Shown: positions 17,649-26,463, numbered from the stretch's first letter. The stretch: 64,000 nt of DNA from Bacteroides sp. (GCA_022648295.1 JALCME010000017.1:52573-116572); one strand, 5' to 3'. Program-made: numbers and translations. The notes: a model not told the origin generated them from the sequence alone.

Positions 17649-17741
17649 GCTTAGTTGATATTTTTTTAGTAATATATTGAGAAAATATAATAGGCTCAAT
17701 TATTATATGTTTACAGAATATGTAATTTTACCCTTTGATAA

Positions 17742-18926
17742 TTATTCCGTTGATGCAGCAAGATAAGTTTCTATATCTTTATCTCCACGCCCCGAGACAG
17801 TGAGAACAACTACATCATTAGATTTAAATTTCAATTTTTCCAATGCGCCTAAAGCATGTGCACTCTCTAAAGCAGGAATGATGCCCTCCATTTTAGTCAA
17901 TTCATAAGCAGCTCGAATAGCTTCATCATCATTGATCGCCAAAACAATAGCTCGCTTTTGAGCAGCCAGATTGGCATGCATGGGACCAATACCCGGATAG
18001 TCCAGCCCAGCGGAAATAGAATAAGGTTCTTCTATTTGTCCATCTTCATCCTGGATGACATATGTCCGTGCTCCATGAATAATACCCATTTTCCCCAAGG
18101 CAATTGTAGCAGCGGTCATTCCGGTATTCACACCTTTTCCACCAGCTTCAGCCAGCACAATTTGCACCTCTGGATTGTCAATATAATGATAAATTGTTCC
18201 TGCAGCATTACTTCCTCCACCAACACAAGCAATGAGATAATCGGGATAATCACGCCCTTCTTTTTCCATCAGTTGTTTCTGTATCTCCTCACTAATAACA
18301 GACTGTAGACGTGCAACCATATCTGGATAGGGGTGAGGGCCTACTGTGGAACCTATTATATAATAGGTATCTGTAGGATGACAACACCAGTCGCGAATCG
18401 CTTCATTTGTAGCATCTTTCAATGTCATATTACCAGAAGTTACAGGAACAACAGTAGCACCCAACATTTTCATCTTTTCAACATTAATATGTTGACGTTC
18501 CACATCTGTCTTACCCATATACACAATGCATTCCATATTCATTAAAGCACAGACTGTGGCTGTAGCTACTCCATGCTGACCTGCCCCTGTCTCTGCTATA
18601 ATACGATGTTTACCCATACGACGAGCTAACAGAATTTGACCGATAGTATTATTTATCTTATGCGCACCGGTATGATTCAAATCTTCTCGTTTGAGATAGA
18701 GTTTGCAACCATACTTTTCGGACAGTCTATGTGCAAAATAGAGTGGGGAAGGACGCCCTACATAATCATGCAATAATTGATTATACTCTCGTTGGAAATC
18801 CTCACTTTGCAGCACATCTAAATAAGTATCTTGCAAATCTGTCACGCAACGATGAAGTATTTCGGGCACATATGCTCCCCCGAATTCTCCGTAATAACCA
18901 TCCTGATCAACTAAAAAGCTTTTCAT
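17742..18926 (-). CDS. trpB: Tryptophan synthase beta chain
   Basis: PLP enzyme that condenses indole with serine. The 394-residue protein has the PLP lysine in LNHTGAHKINN, the GAGQHG loop, the phosphate-binding GGGSNAAG and the C-terminal LTVSGRGDKD motif. First structural gene of the operon, in line with the Bacteroidota order trpBEGDCFA. The start at 18926 is 45 bases after the attenuator hairpin, so transcription of this gene depends on passing that hairpin. Confidence 0.97.
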   Translation of the reverse strand: MKSFLVDQDGYYGEFGGAYVPEILHRCVTDLQDTYLDVLQSEDFQREYNQLLHDYVGRPSPLYFAHRLSEKYGCKLYLKREDLNHTGAHKINNTIGQILLARRMGKHRIIAETGAGQHGVATATVCALMNMECIVYMGKTDVERQHINVEKMKMLGATVVPVTSGNMTLKDATNEAIRDWCCHPTDTYYIIGSTVGPHPYPDMVARLQSVISEEIQKQLMEKEGRDYPDYLIACVGGGSNAAGTIYHYIDNPEVQIVLAEAGGKGVNTGMTAATIALGKMGIIHGARTYVIQDEDGQIEEPYSISAGLDYPGIGPMHANLAAQKRAIVLAINDDEAIRAAYELTKMEGIIPALESAHALGALEKLKFKSNDVVVLTVSGRGDKDIETYLAASTE

Positions 18927-18971
18927 ATTTCTCTTTTATTTTTATAATTCAATTTTGATTTATAATATCGG

Positions 18972-19025
18972 TAATATAAAGAAAGAGCCCTGTCGCAGGT
19001 GCGACAGGGCTCTTTCTTTATATTA
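18972..19025 (-). terminator. trp attenuator (terminator hairpin)
   Basis: A perfect 26-bp inverted repeat: left arm 18972-18997, right arm 19000-19025, with only two bases between. In the minus-strand RNA the 3' arm is CUCUUUCUUUAUAUUA-rich, giving a strong terminator. A competing antiterminator is possible: RNA CAGUGCUC (19047-19040), which follows the leader stop codon, can pair with GAGCCCUG (19012-19005) of the terminator 5' arm at 7 of 8 positions. The element lies between the Trp-rich leader peptide and trpB, the arrangement of ribosome-mediated attenuation. Confidence 0.92.
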
Positions 19026-19052
19026 TATCTTATACATACGAGCACTGATCCC

Positions 19053-19115
19053 TTACGACTTTTGAAGTTGTAATAGGCGCCACCACCAACATGTATTAAT
19101 AAGTATTGTATTCAT
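19053..19115 (-). CDS. trpL: trp operon leader peptide with three tandem Trp codons
   Basis: ATG at 19115 to TAA at 19053 encodes the 20-residue peptide MNTILINTCWWWRLLQLQKS. Codons 10-12 (19088-19080) are TGG TGG TGG. Tryptophan is rare, so three in a row at this site point to a sensing peptide: ribosome stalling when charged tRNA-Trp is scarce would favour the antiterminator and let transcription into trpB continue. The end of the reading frame also forms a small hairpin (UUACAACUU with AAGUCGUAA). It sits about 20 bases after the predicted RNA start. Confidence 0.9.
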   Translation of the reverse strand: MNTILINTCWWWRLLQLQKS

Positions 19116-19140
19116 TTTACTATTCGATCTTTAATGTGCG

Positions 19141-19170
19141 CAAATATAAGTAATTTTAATAAGGTCCAAA
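19141..19170 (-). promoter_or_regulatory. Promoter of the trp operon
   Basis: Minus strand: -33 TTTG (19167-19170), 18 bp, then -7 TATATTTG (19141-19148). It matches the Bacteroides consensus and is placed correctly upstream of the leader peptide. Confidence 0.8.
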
Positions 19171-19189
19171 AGTTTTTCCCATTTTTTTA

Positions 19190-19219
19190 TTGGAAAGAAC
19201 TTTTTTTATAATAAATTTG
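19190..19219 (+). promoter_or_regulatory. Promoter of the HdeD-like gene, divergent from trp
   Basis: -33 TTG (19190-19192), 19 bp, -7 TAAATTTG (19212-19219). The two promoters stand back to back with only about 20 bp between their -33 boxes. Confidence 0.65.
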
Positions 19220-19276
19220 CTCAATATTTCATATTATAATATTATTAAATATTCAATTTTAAGAATTTAACGACTT

Positions 19277-19843
19277 ATGAAAAGCTATTCATTTCTTCGA
19301 GCGATATTCGCTATGATTATTGGTCTTATATTGGTTCTGTTCCCCAATGAAGCTGGTGATTATTTTGTTATAACGATTGGCATTGTTTTTTTAGTTCCTG
19401 CATTAATTAGTATCATTACCTATTACTCACAACGTGCAGATGAAAGAATCCCTTTTCCTTTGAGTGGAATAGGGAGCCTTTTATTTGGTTTGTGGTTAGT
19501 CATTATGCCTACTTTCTTCGCGGATTTTCTTACTTTTATATTTGGATTTATTATCGTAATAGAAGGGGTACAACAAATCGCATCGTTAATAGCAGCGCGT
19601 CATTGGATGTCAGTGAAGAAAAGGTACTATGTTGTACCTATGTTAGTTGCAATTTCTGGATTGATTACTATAATCAATCCTATGGGTGTCAGATCTACCG
19701 CCTTTATTATTATTGGCATAACTAATCTTATATATGCCATATCAGAGTTAATACACTGGTTTGTATTTATACGCTGTCGTCCCAAAAATTTTATAAACTC
19801 CGATGAAAAAGAAATATTTGAAGATACTAAAGTTATAGATTAA
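19277..19843 (+). CDS. HdeD/DUF308-family membrane protein
   Basis: 188 residues with six predicted membrane helices arranged as repeated pairs: FLRAIFAMIIGLILVLFP, YFVITIGIVFLVPALISII, LLFGLWLVIMPTFF, FLTFIFGFIIVIEGVQQ, YVVPMLVAISGLITII and TAFIIIGITNLIYAISELI, followed by a short charged tail. This is the HdeD/DUF308 pattern. E. coli HdeD is linked to acid resistance, but the role of Bacteroides members is unknown. It is a single gene transcribed away from the trp operon. Confidence 0.78.
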   Translation: MKSYSFLRAIFAMIIGLILVLFPNEAGDYFVITIGIVFLVPALISIITYYSQRADERIPFPLSGIGSLLFGLWLVIMPTFFADFLTFIFGFIIVIEGVQQIASLIAARHWMSVKKRYYVVPMLVAISGLITIINPMGVRSTAFIIIGITNLIYAISELIHWFVFIRCRPKNFINSDEKEIFEDTKVID

Positions 19844-19930
19844 GAATAATAGATCTACAAAACTTAAATAGCACTATTCCTTATTGTTTTGGCTGGTTAA
19901 CGCTTTCTTAAGCTATTAAAATAAGAGAGA

Positions 19931-19953
19931 GGAGTGCCTCACGGCAACCCTCC
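19931..19953. other. Compact G+C-rich hairpin downstream of the HdeD-like gene
   Basis: GGAG (19931-19934) pairs with CTCC (19950-19953), and GCC (19936-19938) with GGC (19943-19945), around a TCAC loop. It stands out in an AT-rich 230-bp spacer but has no T-run. It may be part of a 3' untranslated region. Confidence 0.35.
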
Positions 19954-20021
19954 CCCTGCAAACTTAAAACAACCAACAAAAGAAATAGATAATTTCAAAT
20001 AGTGATTAAGTAGGTCTTAGT

Positions 20022-20052
20022 AGTGACTGATTAATATTATTAATCAGTCACT
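20022..20052. terminator. Terminator hairpin between convergent HdeD-like gene and glnN
   Basis: Perfect 14-bp arms (AGTGACTGATTAAT, 20022-20035 and 20039-20052) with a 3-base loop. TTTT follows on the plus strand. It lies 24 bases after the glnN stop on the other strand, so it can serve both genes. Confidence 0.75.
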
Positions 20053-20075
20053 TTTCTCTACTAGCCACTATTTTG

Positions 20076-22265
20076 TTATCTAATGAACAAAAGTTCTCTA
20101 TATTTAGGCAACGTCCACATCTCATTGTCAACAATTAATTCCAACTTATCGATGTGATAACGAATTTCTTCCATCATCGGTACGATTTTATCATGATATG
20201 CAATAGCTTTTTCGCGTTCGCATTCAATCTTATTAGCTACCTTACGTGCCTCAATCATAGCATCTACATGTTCTTGGATAAACGTCGTACGATCAGCAAT
20301 TTCTTCAATGAGTTCTAAATTCTTAGCAGATAGCTTTGCTGCTTTTTCTGCAGGAAACAAATCTTTCATTTTATAGACATTGTCAATTAGATCTGTTTGA
20401 TACTGCGTTGCCACAGGTATGATATGGTTCATAGCCAAATCACCTAAGACACGGGCTTCAATTTGGATTTTCTTGGTATAAGTTTCCCACTTAACTTCGT
20501 TACGAGCCTCTAGTTCGATCTTACTCATGACACCTGTTTTTTCAAACATATCAATGCTTGATGGAGTAAGATAATTATCGAAGATTACCGGTACACTAGT
20601 TTCACAATCCAAACCGCGTTTCATCGCTTCTTCTTTCCATTCATCACTATAACCATTACCATCAAAATGGATAGGTTTGGATATCTTGATATATTTGCGA
20701 ATAACTTCAAGGATTGCTGATATTTTGGGTTCACCTTTTTCAATAAGGGCATCTACATCTTTCTTAAAATCAACAAGTTGTTCTGCTACTGCTGCGTTCA
20801 AAGCAATCATAGCACTTGCACAGTTTGCTTCAGAACCTACTGCACGGAATTCAAAACGATTACCGGTGAAAGCAAATGGACTAGTACGATTACGATCAGT
20901 GTTATCAATCATCAATTCCGGAATTTGTGGTATGTCTAATTTCATACCTTGCTTTCCACTTAAACTGATTAAATCATCTTTAGTACTTTCTTCAATATGT
21001 TGCAGTACTTGTGAAACTTGTTTACCCAAGAAGCTTGAGATAATAGCAGGAGGTGCTTCATTTGCCCCTAAACGATGTGCATTTGTTGCACTGGAAATAG
21101 AGGCTTTCAATAATCCATTGTGCTTGTAAACAGCCATCAATGTATTAACTACAAAAGTAATAAAACGAAGATTCTCTTCTGGAAGCTTACCCGGGGCCAT
21201 TAAAAGAATACCAGTATTAGTGCCAAGTGACCAGTTATTGTGTTTCCCAGAACCATTAATACCTTTAAAAGGTTTTTCATGTAGTAAGACACGGAAACCG
21301 TGGTTACGGGCTATATTTCTCATTAGAGCCATAATCAGCATATTATGGTCTACAGCCAAATTACATTCTTCAAAAATTGGAGCTAACTCAAACTGATTCG
21401 GGGCGACTTCATTATGACGAGTTTTTACTGGTATTCCAAGCTTTAAAGCTTCTATTTCCAAATCTTTCATAAAAGCAGCTACACGTGGAGGAATAGCACC
21501 AAAATAATGATCTTCCAATTGCTGATTTTTAGCGCTTTCATGCCCAGTTAATGTGCGTCCAGTCATTAATAAATCCGGACGAGCAGCATATAGCCCTTCA
21601 TCTATAAGAAAATATTCCTGCTCCCAACCCAAATATGCATAGACTTTTTTTACATCTGAATTGAAATAATGACAAACATCTAAAGCTGCTTTGTCTACTG
21701 CGCGAAGAGCTTTTAACAGTGGAGCTTTATAATCCAAAGATTCACCAGTGTAAGCTACAAATATAGTAGGGATACAGAGTGTATCGTCTATAATAAAAGC
21801 TGGAGAAGAAGGGTCCCATGCGGAATAACCGCGAGCTTCGAAAGTATTACGAATACCTCCGTTTGGAAAACTGGAAGCATCTGGTTCTTGCTGAACGAGC
21901 AATTTGCCTGAAAATTCTTCCATAACGCCACCTTTACCATTATGTTCAATAAAAGCATCGTGCTTTTCAGCTGTTCCCTCGGTCAATGGATGAAACCAGT
22001 GAGTATAGTGGGTTGCTCCCATTTCGATAGCCCACTTTTTCATACCTGTTGCCACCTCATCAGCAATACTACGATCTAGTTGAGCGCCATTATCTATGAC
22101 GTCAATTAGTTTAGCATACACCTTGCTGGGCAAATACTTGAACATTTTTTCTTTGTTGAACACATTCTTTGCAAAATATTCCGACGGACGTTCCGTAGGA
22201 ATTACTACTTCAACGGGTTTTTTCTTAAACGCCGTCTCAACTACTCTGAATCTCAATTTTGACAT
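20076..22265 (-). CDS. glnN: Type III glutamine synthetase
   Basis: ATP-dependent synthesis of glutamine from glutamate and ammonia. At 729 residues it has the size of the GlnN class (GSIII), against about 450-470 for GSI. Catalytic-core segments include WEQEYFLID, VKTRHNEVAPNQFELAPIFEECNLA, HEKPFKGINGSGKHNNWSLGTN (metal and ATP sites) and NRTSPFAFTGNRFEFRAVGSEAN. No adenylylation tyrosine motif is expected in this class. It is the last gene of a minus-strand group with amtB and PII, which is the usual nitrogen-assimilation context in Bacteroides. Confidence 0.97.
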   Translation of the reverse strand: MSKLRFRVVETAFKKKPVEVVIPTERPSEYFAKNVFNKEKMFKYLPSKVYAKLIDVIDNGAQLDRSIADEVATGMKKWAIEMGATHYTHWFHPLTEGTAEKHDAFIEHNGKGGVMEEFSGKLLVQQEPDASSFPNGGIRNTFEARGYSAWDPSSPAFIIDDTLCIPTIFVAYTGESLDYKAPLLKALRAVDKAALDVCHYFNSDVKKVYAYLGWEQEYFLIDEGLYAARPDLLMTGRTLTGHESAKNQQLEDHYFGAIPPRVAAFMKDLEIEALKLGIPVKTRHNEVAPNQFELAPIFEECNLAVDHNMLIMALMRNIARNHGFRVLLHEKPFKGINGSGKHNNWSLGTNTGILLMAPGKLPEENLRFITFVVNTLMAVYKHNGLLKASISSATNAHRLGANEAPPAIISSFLGKQVSQVLQHIEESTKDDLISLSGKQGMKLDIPQIPELMIDNTDRNRTSPFAFTGNRFEFRAVGSEANCASAMIALNAAVAEQLVDFKKDVDALIEKGEPKISAILEVIRKYIKISKPIHFDGNGYSDEWKEEAMKRGLDCETSVPVIFDNYLTPSSIDMFEKTGVMSKIELEARNEVKWETYTKKIQIEARVLGDLAMNHIIPVATQYQTDLIDNVYKMKDLFPAEKAAKLSAKNLELIEEIADRTTFIQEHVDAMIEARKVANKIECEREKAIAYHDKIVPMMEEIRYHIDKLELIVDNEMWTLPKYRELLFIR

Positions 22266-22332
22266 AATACCTTGAGTTGAAATTGTTGGTTTATAAATAT
22301 GTTAGAGTAAAAAATTTCTTGCTTTTATTGTT

Positions 22333-22360
22333 CCCGGGAAGGCGGCCAAGCCCGCCCAGG
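22333..22360 (-). promoter_or_regulatory. G+C-rich hairpin between amtB and glnN
   Basis: In the minus-strand RNA, CCUGGG (22360-22355) can pair with CCCGGG (22338-22333), and GGCGG/CCGCC offers an alternative inner stem. No U-run follows. Possible processing site or partial terminator adjusting glnN relative to amtB. Confidence 0.45.
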
Positions 22361-22378
22361 TAGTATTTTTATTGATGA

Positions 22379-23809
22379 TTAGTTGTATGCAGATTCACCA
22401 TGTTCGTAAATATCAAGTCCCTCTTCTTCAACTCGATGTGGTACGCGAAGTCCGTGTACAATATCAAGCCCTTTGAAGATAATGAAGCCCATAGCAGCTG
22501 CCCAGCAACCAATAACGATCGCACCAAACAATTGTGCGAGTAAAAAAGAAGCTCCAGCACCATAGAATAATCCATCACTTGTAGAGAACAGACCTGTAAG
22601 TATTGTTCCAAGGAATCCACAAACGCCATGTACAGAGGATGCGCCTACAGGATCATCTATTTTCAATACTCTATCAATGAACTCTACAGAGAAGATCATT
22701 ACGATACCACAAATAGCACCTATAAATACAGAACCAAGTGCGGATACAGCATCACAACCTGCTGTAATGCCCACTAACCCTGCAAGAATACCATTAAGAG
22801 TTAGAGATAATGAAGGTTTGCCATATTTTATCCAGCTTGCGAGGAGGGCAAAGAAACCACCTGCACTAGCTGCTAAATTTGTAGTAAGAAATACATGTGC
22901 AATAGCAATTTGATCACTTGCTGTTGCAGCAGCTAATTGAGAACCTGGGTTGAATCCGAACCAGCCAAACCATAAAATGAATACACCTAAAGCAGCAATG
23001 GTAAGGCTATGTCCGGGAATAGCTTTCGATTTTCCATCTTTTCCATATTTGCCTATACGGGGACCTAGGATGGCTGCGCCAACTAAAGCAATCCAACCAC
23101 CAACAGAATGAACAATAGTAGAACCGGCGAAATCATGGAATGTTGTTCCAAAAGTATTCATCATAAATGATCCTTCATCTCCATTCATTAGCCAACCGCC
23201 ACCCCATGTCCAGTGACCAGAAACAGGATAGATTAATACGCTAATAAATACTGTGTAAATAATGTACATGGAAAACTTTGTGCGCTCTGCCATTGCACCG
23301 GAAACAATTGTTGCAGCTGTAGCGCAAAATACTGTTTGGAAAATAAGGAAACCTTCGCTAGGAAGTCCCCCTCCGTCATAGAATGACAGATCCATGAAAT
23401 GAGGCATTCCGATAAAACCACCAGCTCCAAACATGAATCCAAAACCTATTATCCAATATAGCAAAGAGCCAAGCATAAAATCTACGAAATTCTTCATTAA
23501 AATATTGGCAGTATTCTTTGTACGGGTAAAGCCCGCTTCTACCAATGCAAATCCTGGCTGCATGAAAAATACAAGCATAGCTGCTAACAACATCCATACT
23601 GTATTCACACCGTTTACTAAATCTCCTATCGTATCTGGAACTCCAGCTTCAACAGGTGAGGTTGTTGCAGCAATGACTTGTGTTGCAGCCGCAATACTAT
23701 CAGTCGCTACTGAATCTTGCGCAAATGTATTTGTAGTGAAGCAGAATACCATAAGGATAATCCCTGCTATCCATAGTTTGGTACTACTGCATTTTATATA
23801 TTTATCCAT
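22379..23809 (-). CDS. amtB: Ammonium transporter Amt
   Basis: 476 residues with an N-terminal signal-like segment (residues 10-30, ending FAQDS), a short Ala/Thr linker and eleven membrane helices. Diagnostic segments: MLVFFMQPGFALVEAGFTRTKN, DFAGSTIVHSVGGWIALVGA with the first pore histidine, GFNPGSQL, and VGASSVHGVCGFLGTILTGLF with the second pore histidine. It imports ammonium/ammonia across the inner membrane. The PII gene lies 67 bases upstream in the same direction, a pairing conserved in bacteria, where PII can plug the channel. Confidence 0.96.
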   Translation of the reverse strand: MDKYIKCSSTKLWIAGIILMVFCFTTNTFAQDSVATDSIAAATQVIAATTSPVEAGVPDTIGDLVNGVNTVWMLLAAMLVFFMQPGFALVEAGFTRTKNTANILMKNFVDFMLGSLLYWIIGFGFMFGAGGFIGMPHFMDLSFYDGGGLPSEGFLIFQTVFCATAATIVSGAMAERTKFSMYIIYTVFISVLIYPVSGHWTWGGGWLMNGDEGSFMMNTFGTTFHDFAGSTIVHSVGGWIALVGAAILGPRIGKYGKDGKSKAIPGHSLTIAALGVFILWFGWFGFNPGSQLAAATASDQIAIAHVFLTTNLAASAGGFFALLASWIKYGKPSLSLTLNGILAGLVGITAGCDAVSALGSVFIGAICGIVMIFSVEFIDRVLKIDDPVGASSVHGVCGFLGTILTGLFSTSDGLFYGAGASFLLAQLFGAIVIGCWAAAMGFIIFKGLDIVHGLRVPHRVEEEGLDIYEHGESAYN

Positions 23810-23876
23810 ATTCTCTTTACTTTTATTTAGTTGTATTGTATATCTGTTAATTGTGATTTGTACTACTCTTCATAAA

Positions 23877-24233
23877 CTATTTTTCTTGTTCAGCATTATA
23901 AAGAGCTATATCACCACGTTCCCCCGTACGAATGCGAATGGCATCCTCCATGGGAATAACAAAAATGCGTCCATCTCCTATTTCTCCTGTCTGAGCAGCC
24001 TTAAGGATAGCTTGAACAGTTTTTTCTGCATTCTTGTCACGTACCACAATTGAAATTAGGATACGTTCAATAGAACTAGTGTCATACATCACACCACGAT
24101 AGATACGGGCTTGCCTAGCTTTCCCGATGCCTCTTACTTCGTAGTAGGAGAACCATTCAATGTCCGCTTCGAGCAATGCATCTTTTACATCTTCGAATTT
24201 GGTTTTGCGGATAATTGCTTCAATCTTTTTCAT
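23877..24233 (-). CDS. glnB: PII nitrogen regulatory protein
   Basis: 118 residues. The T-loop region reads YYEVRGIGKARQARIYRGVMY, and the C-terminal signature TGEIGDGRIFVIPMEDAIRIRTGERGD is intact. Tyr50 (second Tyr of YRGVMY) aligns with the uridylylated Tyr51 of E. coli GlnB, although the loop lacks the QKGHTE sequence and is followed by DTSSIERI. PII proteins bind ATP/ADP and 2-oxoglutarate and report nitrogen status to AmtB and other partners. Next to amtB it could equally be called glnK. No uridylyltransferase gene is in this window. Confidence 0.94.
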   Translation of the reverse strand: MKKIEAIIRKTKFEDVKDALLEADIEWFSYYEVRGIGKARQARIYRGVMYDTSSIERILISIVVRDKNAEKTVQAILKAAQTGEIGDGRIFVIPMEDAIRIRTGERGDIALYNAEQEK

Positions 24234-24298
24234 ACCTTACATTTATTAAGTGTTTTAGCAAATTATAGTTGTGTGCTATCTAAAAGCTTATGCCATAT

Positions 24299-25009
24299 TT
24301 AAAAACTTATACCGAATACTAAATATGTTTTGTCTGCAGCAGGAGATACAATTGCTTGAACAAAGACCGGTACTGAAAAGCTATCAGTTACTTTAATTGT
24401 TTTAGCTGCTTTTAATGATATATCCGTTAATCCACTGATTTTATCTCCCGTATACATATAAGACTTGGTCGATACGCCAATGGAAGGAGTTAATGTAACC
24501 TCCCCTGCACATGTTATGTCGTAAGAAGCATTAAAATAAGTGGAATAATTCTGATCTCCATCCAGATTTTTATCTGCTCCTGCAAACATGGTCGCCACAG
24601 AAAGAGTTAAAGGTGCTTTCTCCCCAAAAAAGTAACTTACTGCTCCCTCAAAATAGTGACTGTCTTTGTAATAACCATACTTTGCGCTTTCGCCTGCCCA
24701 CCAATAATCAGTCATTGTTAAACTTAGCCCACCAATACTATAACTCAAAGCAATATCAAATTCTTTAGGATTCAATTCTGTCGTACTTGTGCTTCCCCAT
24801 GCTGATAAAGAAAGGCCTTTATATGTCAATCCTAGAGATGGCTGGATAGAAGAACCTGAACCTTGGTCAAAACCACGCCAAACATATTTATTTACTACGT
24901 CAGCACCTAATGACACTTCCACTTTGTCTTGAGCCTTTACAGTGAAAGGCATTCCCACTGATAATAACGCTAATGCTATTACCCCCAATTTTACGTTTTT
25001 TGTTTTCAT
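24299..25009 (-). CDS. Outer-membrane beta-barrel protein (TorF/Gcw_chp-like)
   Basis: Start taken at ATG 25009 (MKTKNVKLG); an ATG at 25021 would add four residues. The 236-residue protein has a signal peptide ending FTVKAQD, then KYVWRGFDQGSGSSIQPSLGLTYKGLSLSAWGS, which resembles the opening of the Gcw_chp/TorF putative porin family. Alternating amphipathic beta strands follow, and it ends in an aromatic residue (LVFGISF), as outer-membrane barrels do. It is upstream of PII and amtB with a 65-base gap, so it may help small nitrogen compounds cross the outer membrane (inference). Confidence 0.72.
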   Translation of the reverse strand: MKTKNVKLGVIALALLSVGMPFTVKAQDKVEVSLGADVVNKYVWRGFDQGSGSSIQPSLGLTYKGLSLSAWGSTSTTELNPKEFDIALSYSIGGLSLTMTDYWWAGESAKYGYYKDSHYFEGAVSYFFGEKAPLTLSVATMFAGADKNLDGDQNYSTYFNASYDITCAGEVTLTPSIGVSTKSYMYTGDKISGLTDISLKAAKTIKVTDSFSVPVFVQAIVSPAADKTYLVFGISF

Positions 25010-25114
25010 ACTTTTTACCATTTAAGTTTAGAAAAATTGCGGATGATCAGTCCGGCACAACTTATAGTATAGCGCTCAACTATCAATAATAAATCCTTTA
25101 TTTTGTGGGATAGC

Positions 25115-25134
25115 ACCGGTTTCCTGTCGCCGGT
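25115..25134. other. Small inverted repeat in the dapL-porin spacer
   Basis: ACCGG (25115-25119) and CCGGT (25130-25134) are separated by 10 bases. No U-run follows on the minus strand, although T7 follows on the plus strand. It could be the end of the dapL transcript or an operator for the porin-PII-amtB-glnN group. No clear TAnnTTTG box was found in this 171-bp spacer. Confidence 0.35.
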
Positions 25135-25180
25135 ATCATTTTTTTCAATAAGATATGTACTAAGATGGAAAAGGTCTTCT

Positions 25181-26413
25181 TTATGCCAGCCAACTTTTTA
25201 TTCGTCTCATGGCTTCCACACAATCTTCTGCTTTGCCAAAAGCTGTCAATCGGAGATATCCTTCTCCACTAGGACCAAAACCAACACCTGGTGTCCCGAC
25301 CACATTGGCCTCGTACAACATCTGTTCAAAAAACCGCCATGATCCGATGTCACCAGGTGTTTTCAGCCAAATATATGGAGCATTCACGCCACCATATACC
25401 TTTATACCTGCTGATTCCAATCCCTTCTTCATCGTTTTGGCGTTGTCCATATAATAATCAATCGTCTCTTTTATTTGTTTTTTACCCTCTGAAGTATAAA
25501 TAGCTTCGGCACCTCGTTGAGTAATGTAAGAAGTTCCATTGAACTTTGTACATTGACGGCGATTCCATAAACGGTTAAGTGGAACACGTTCTCCTGTTAA
25601 AGTAGCAGCAGTGAGTTCTTTAGGTACAATAGTATATCCGCAACGAACTCCTGTAAACCCTGCTGTTTTTGAAAAACTACGAAATTCGATAGCGCATTTC
25701 TTCGCTCCTTTAATTTCATAAATAGAATGGGGGACATTCTCTTCTTGTATAAACGCCTCATATGCTGCGTCAAACAAGATAAGAGTATCATTAGCTAGTG
25801 CATAATCCACCCATTTTTTTAGTTGGGGTTTAGTCAATGTAGTGCCCGTTGGATTGTTTGGGTAACATAGATAAACAATATCAACTCGTTTATTAGGTAT
25901 GTCAGGAATGAAATTGTTTTCAGCATTACACGGCATATATGTTACATTACTCCATTGACCATTTGCCTCTAATATCCCAGCACGGCCGCTCATCACATTA
26001 CTATCAATATAAACAGGATAAATTGGATCCGTCACTCCTACGCTATTATCATGTCGAAGTATATCACCAATATTCCCTGTATCGCTTTTTGCTCCATCGT
26101 TCACGAACACTTCCGTAGACGTAAAATGAATACCCCGCGAAACATAATCATGTTTTATAATGGCATCAATTAAAAAGTCATAACCCTGCTCAGGTCCATA
26201 TCCCCGGAACGTATTTTCGTTTGCCATTTCTTCGACTGCTTTATGCATTGCTTCGATGCATACTGATGGTAAAGGACGTGTAACATCTCCAATACCAAGT
26301 GAAATCACATCTTGCTTAGGGTGTGTTATCTTGAATGTATTTACCTTTTTTCCTATATCTGAAAATAAATAACTTCCTGGTAATTTTAAAAAATGTTCAT
26401 TTACTAAAGCCAT
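25181..26413 (-). CDS. dapL: LL-diaminopimelate aminotransferase
   Basis: PLP aminotransferase converting tetrahydrodipicolinate directly to LL-diaminopimelate for lysine and peptidoglycan. 410 residues. Class I/II aminotransferase landmarks are visible: LGIGDVTRPLP, GYGPEQGYDFL, DPIYPVYIDSNVM, CYPNNPTGT (about 183-191), and the PLP-binding lysine K249 in RSFSKTAGFTGVRCGY. The length and the FRGYGPEQG motif favour DapL over other subgroups. It is followed in the pathway by DapF, whose gene lies 50 bases upstream. Confidence 0.94.
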   Translation of the reverse strand: MALVNEHFLKLPGSYLFSDIGKKVNTFKITHPKQDVISLGIGDVTRPLPSVCIEAMHKAVEEMANENTFRGYGPEQGYDFLIDAIIKHDYVSRGIHFTSTEVFVNDGAKSDTGNIGDILRHDNSVGVTDPIYPVYIDSNVMSGRAGILEANGQWSNVTYMPCNAENNFIPDIPNKRVDIVYLCYPNNPTGTTLTKPQLKKWVDYALANDTLILFDAAYEAFIQEENVPHSIYEIKGAKKCAIEFRSFSKTAGFTGVRCGYTIVPKELTAATLTGERVPLNRLWNRRQCTKFNGTSYITQRGAEAIYTSEGKKQIKETIDYYMDNAKTMKKGLESAGIKVYGGVNAPYIWLKTPGDIGSWRFFEQMLYEANVVGTPGVGFGPSGEGYLRLTAFGKAEDCVEAMRRIKSWLA

Positions 26414-26463
26414 AATTTCGGTTGTTTTGTTTTAAGTTATTTTTTTGTTGCTCTGTAAGTCTG

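Noticed and set aside
23433..24053. Plus-strand open frame of 206 codons
   Set aside because: It spans the antisense of amtB and the PII gene; no signal or family features of its own.
25022..25180. Sigma-54 promoter upstream of the porin-PII-amtB-glnN group
   Set aside because: A GG/GC pair at -24/-12 spacing was looked for because of the nitrogen genes, but no acceptable match was seen.
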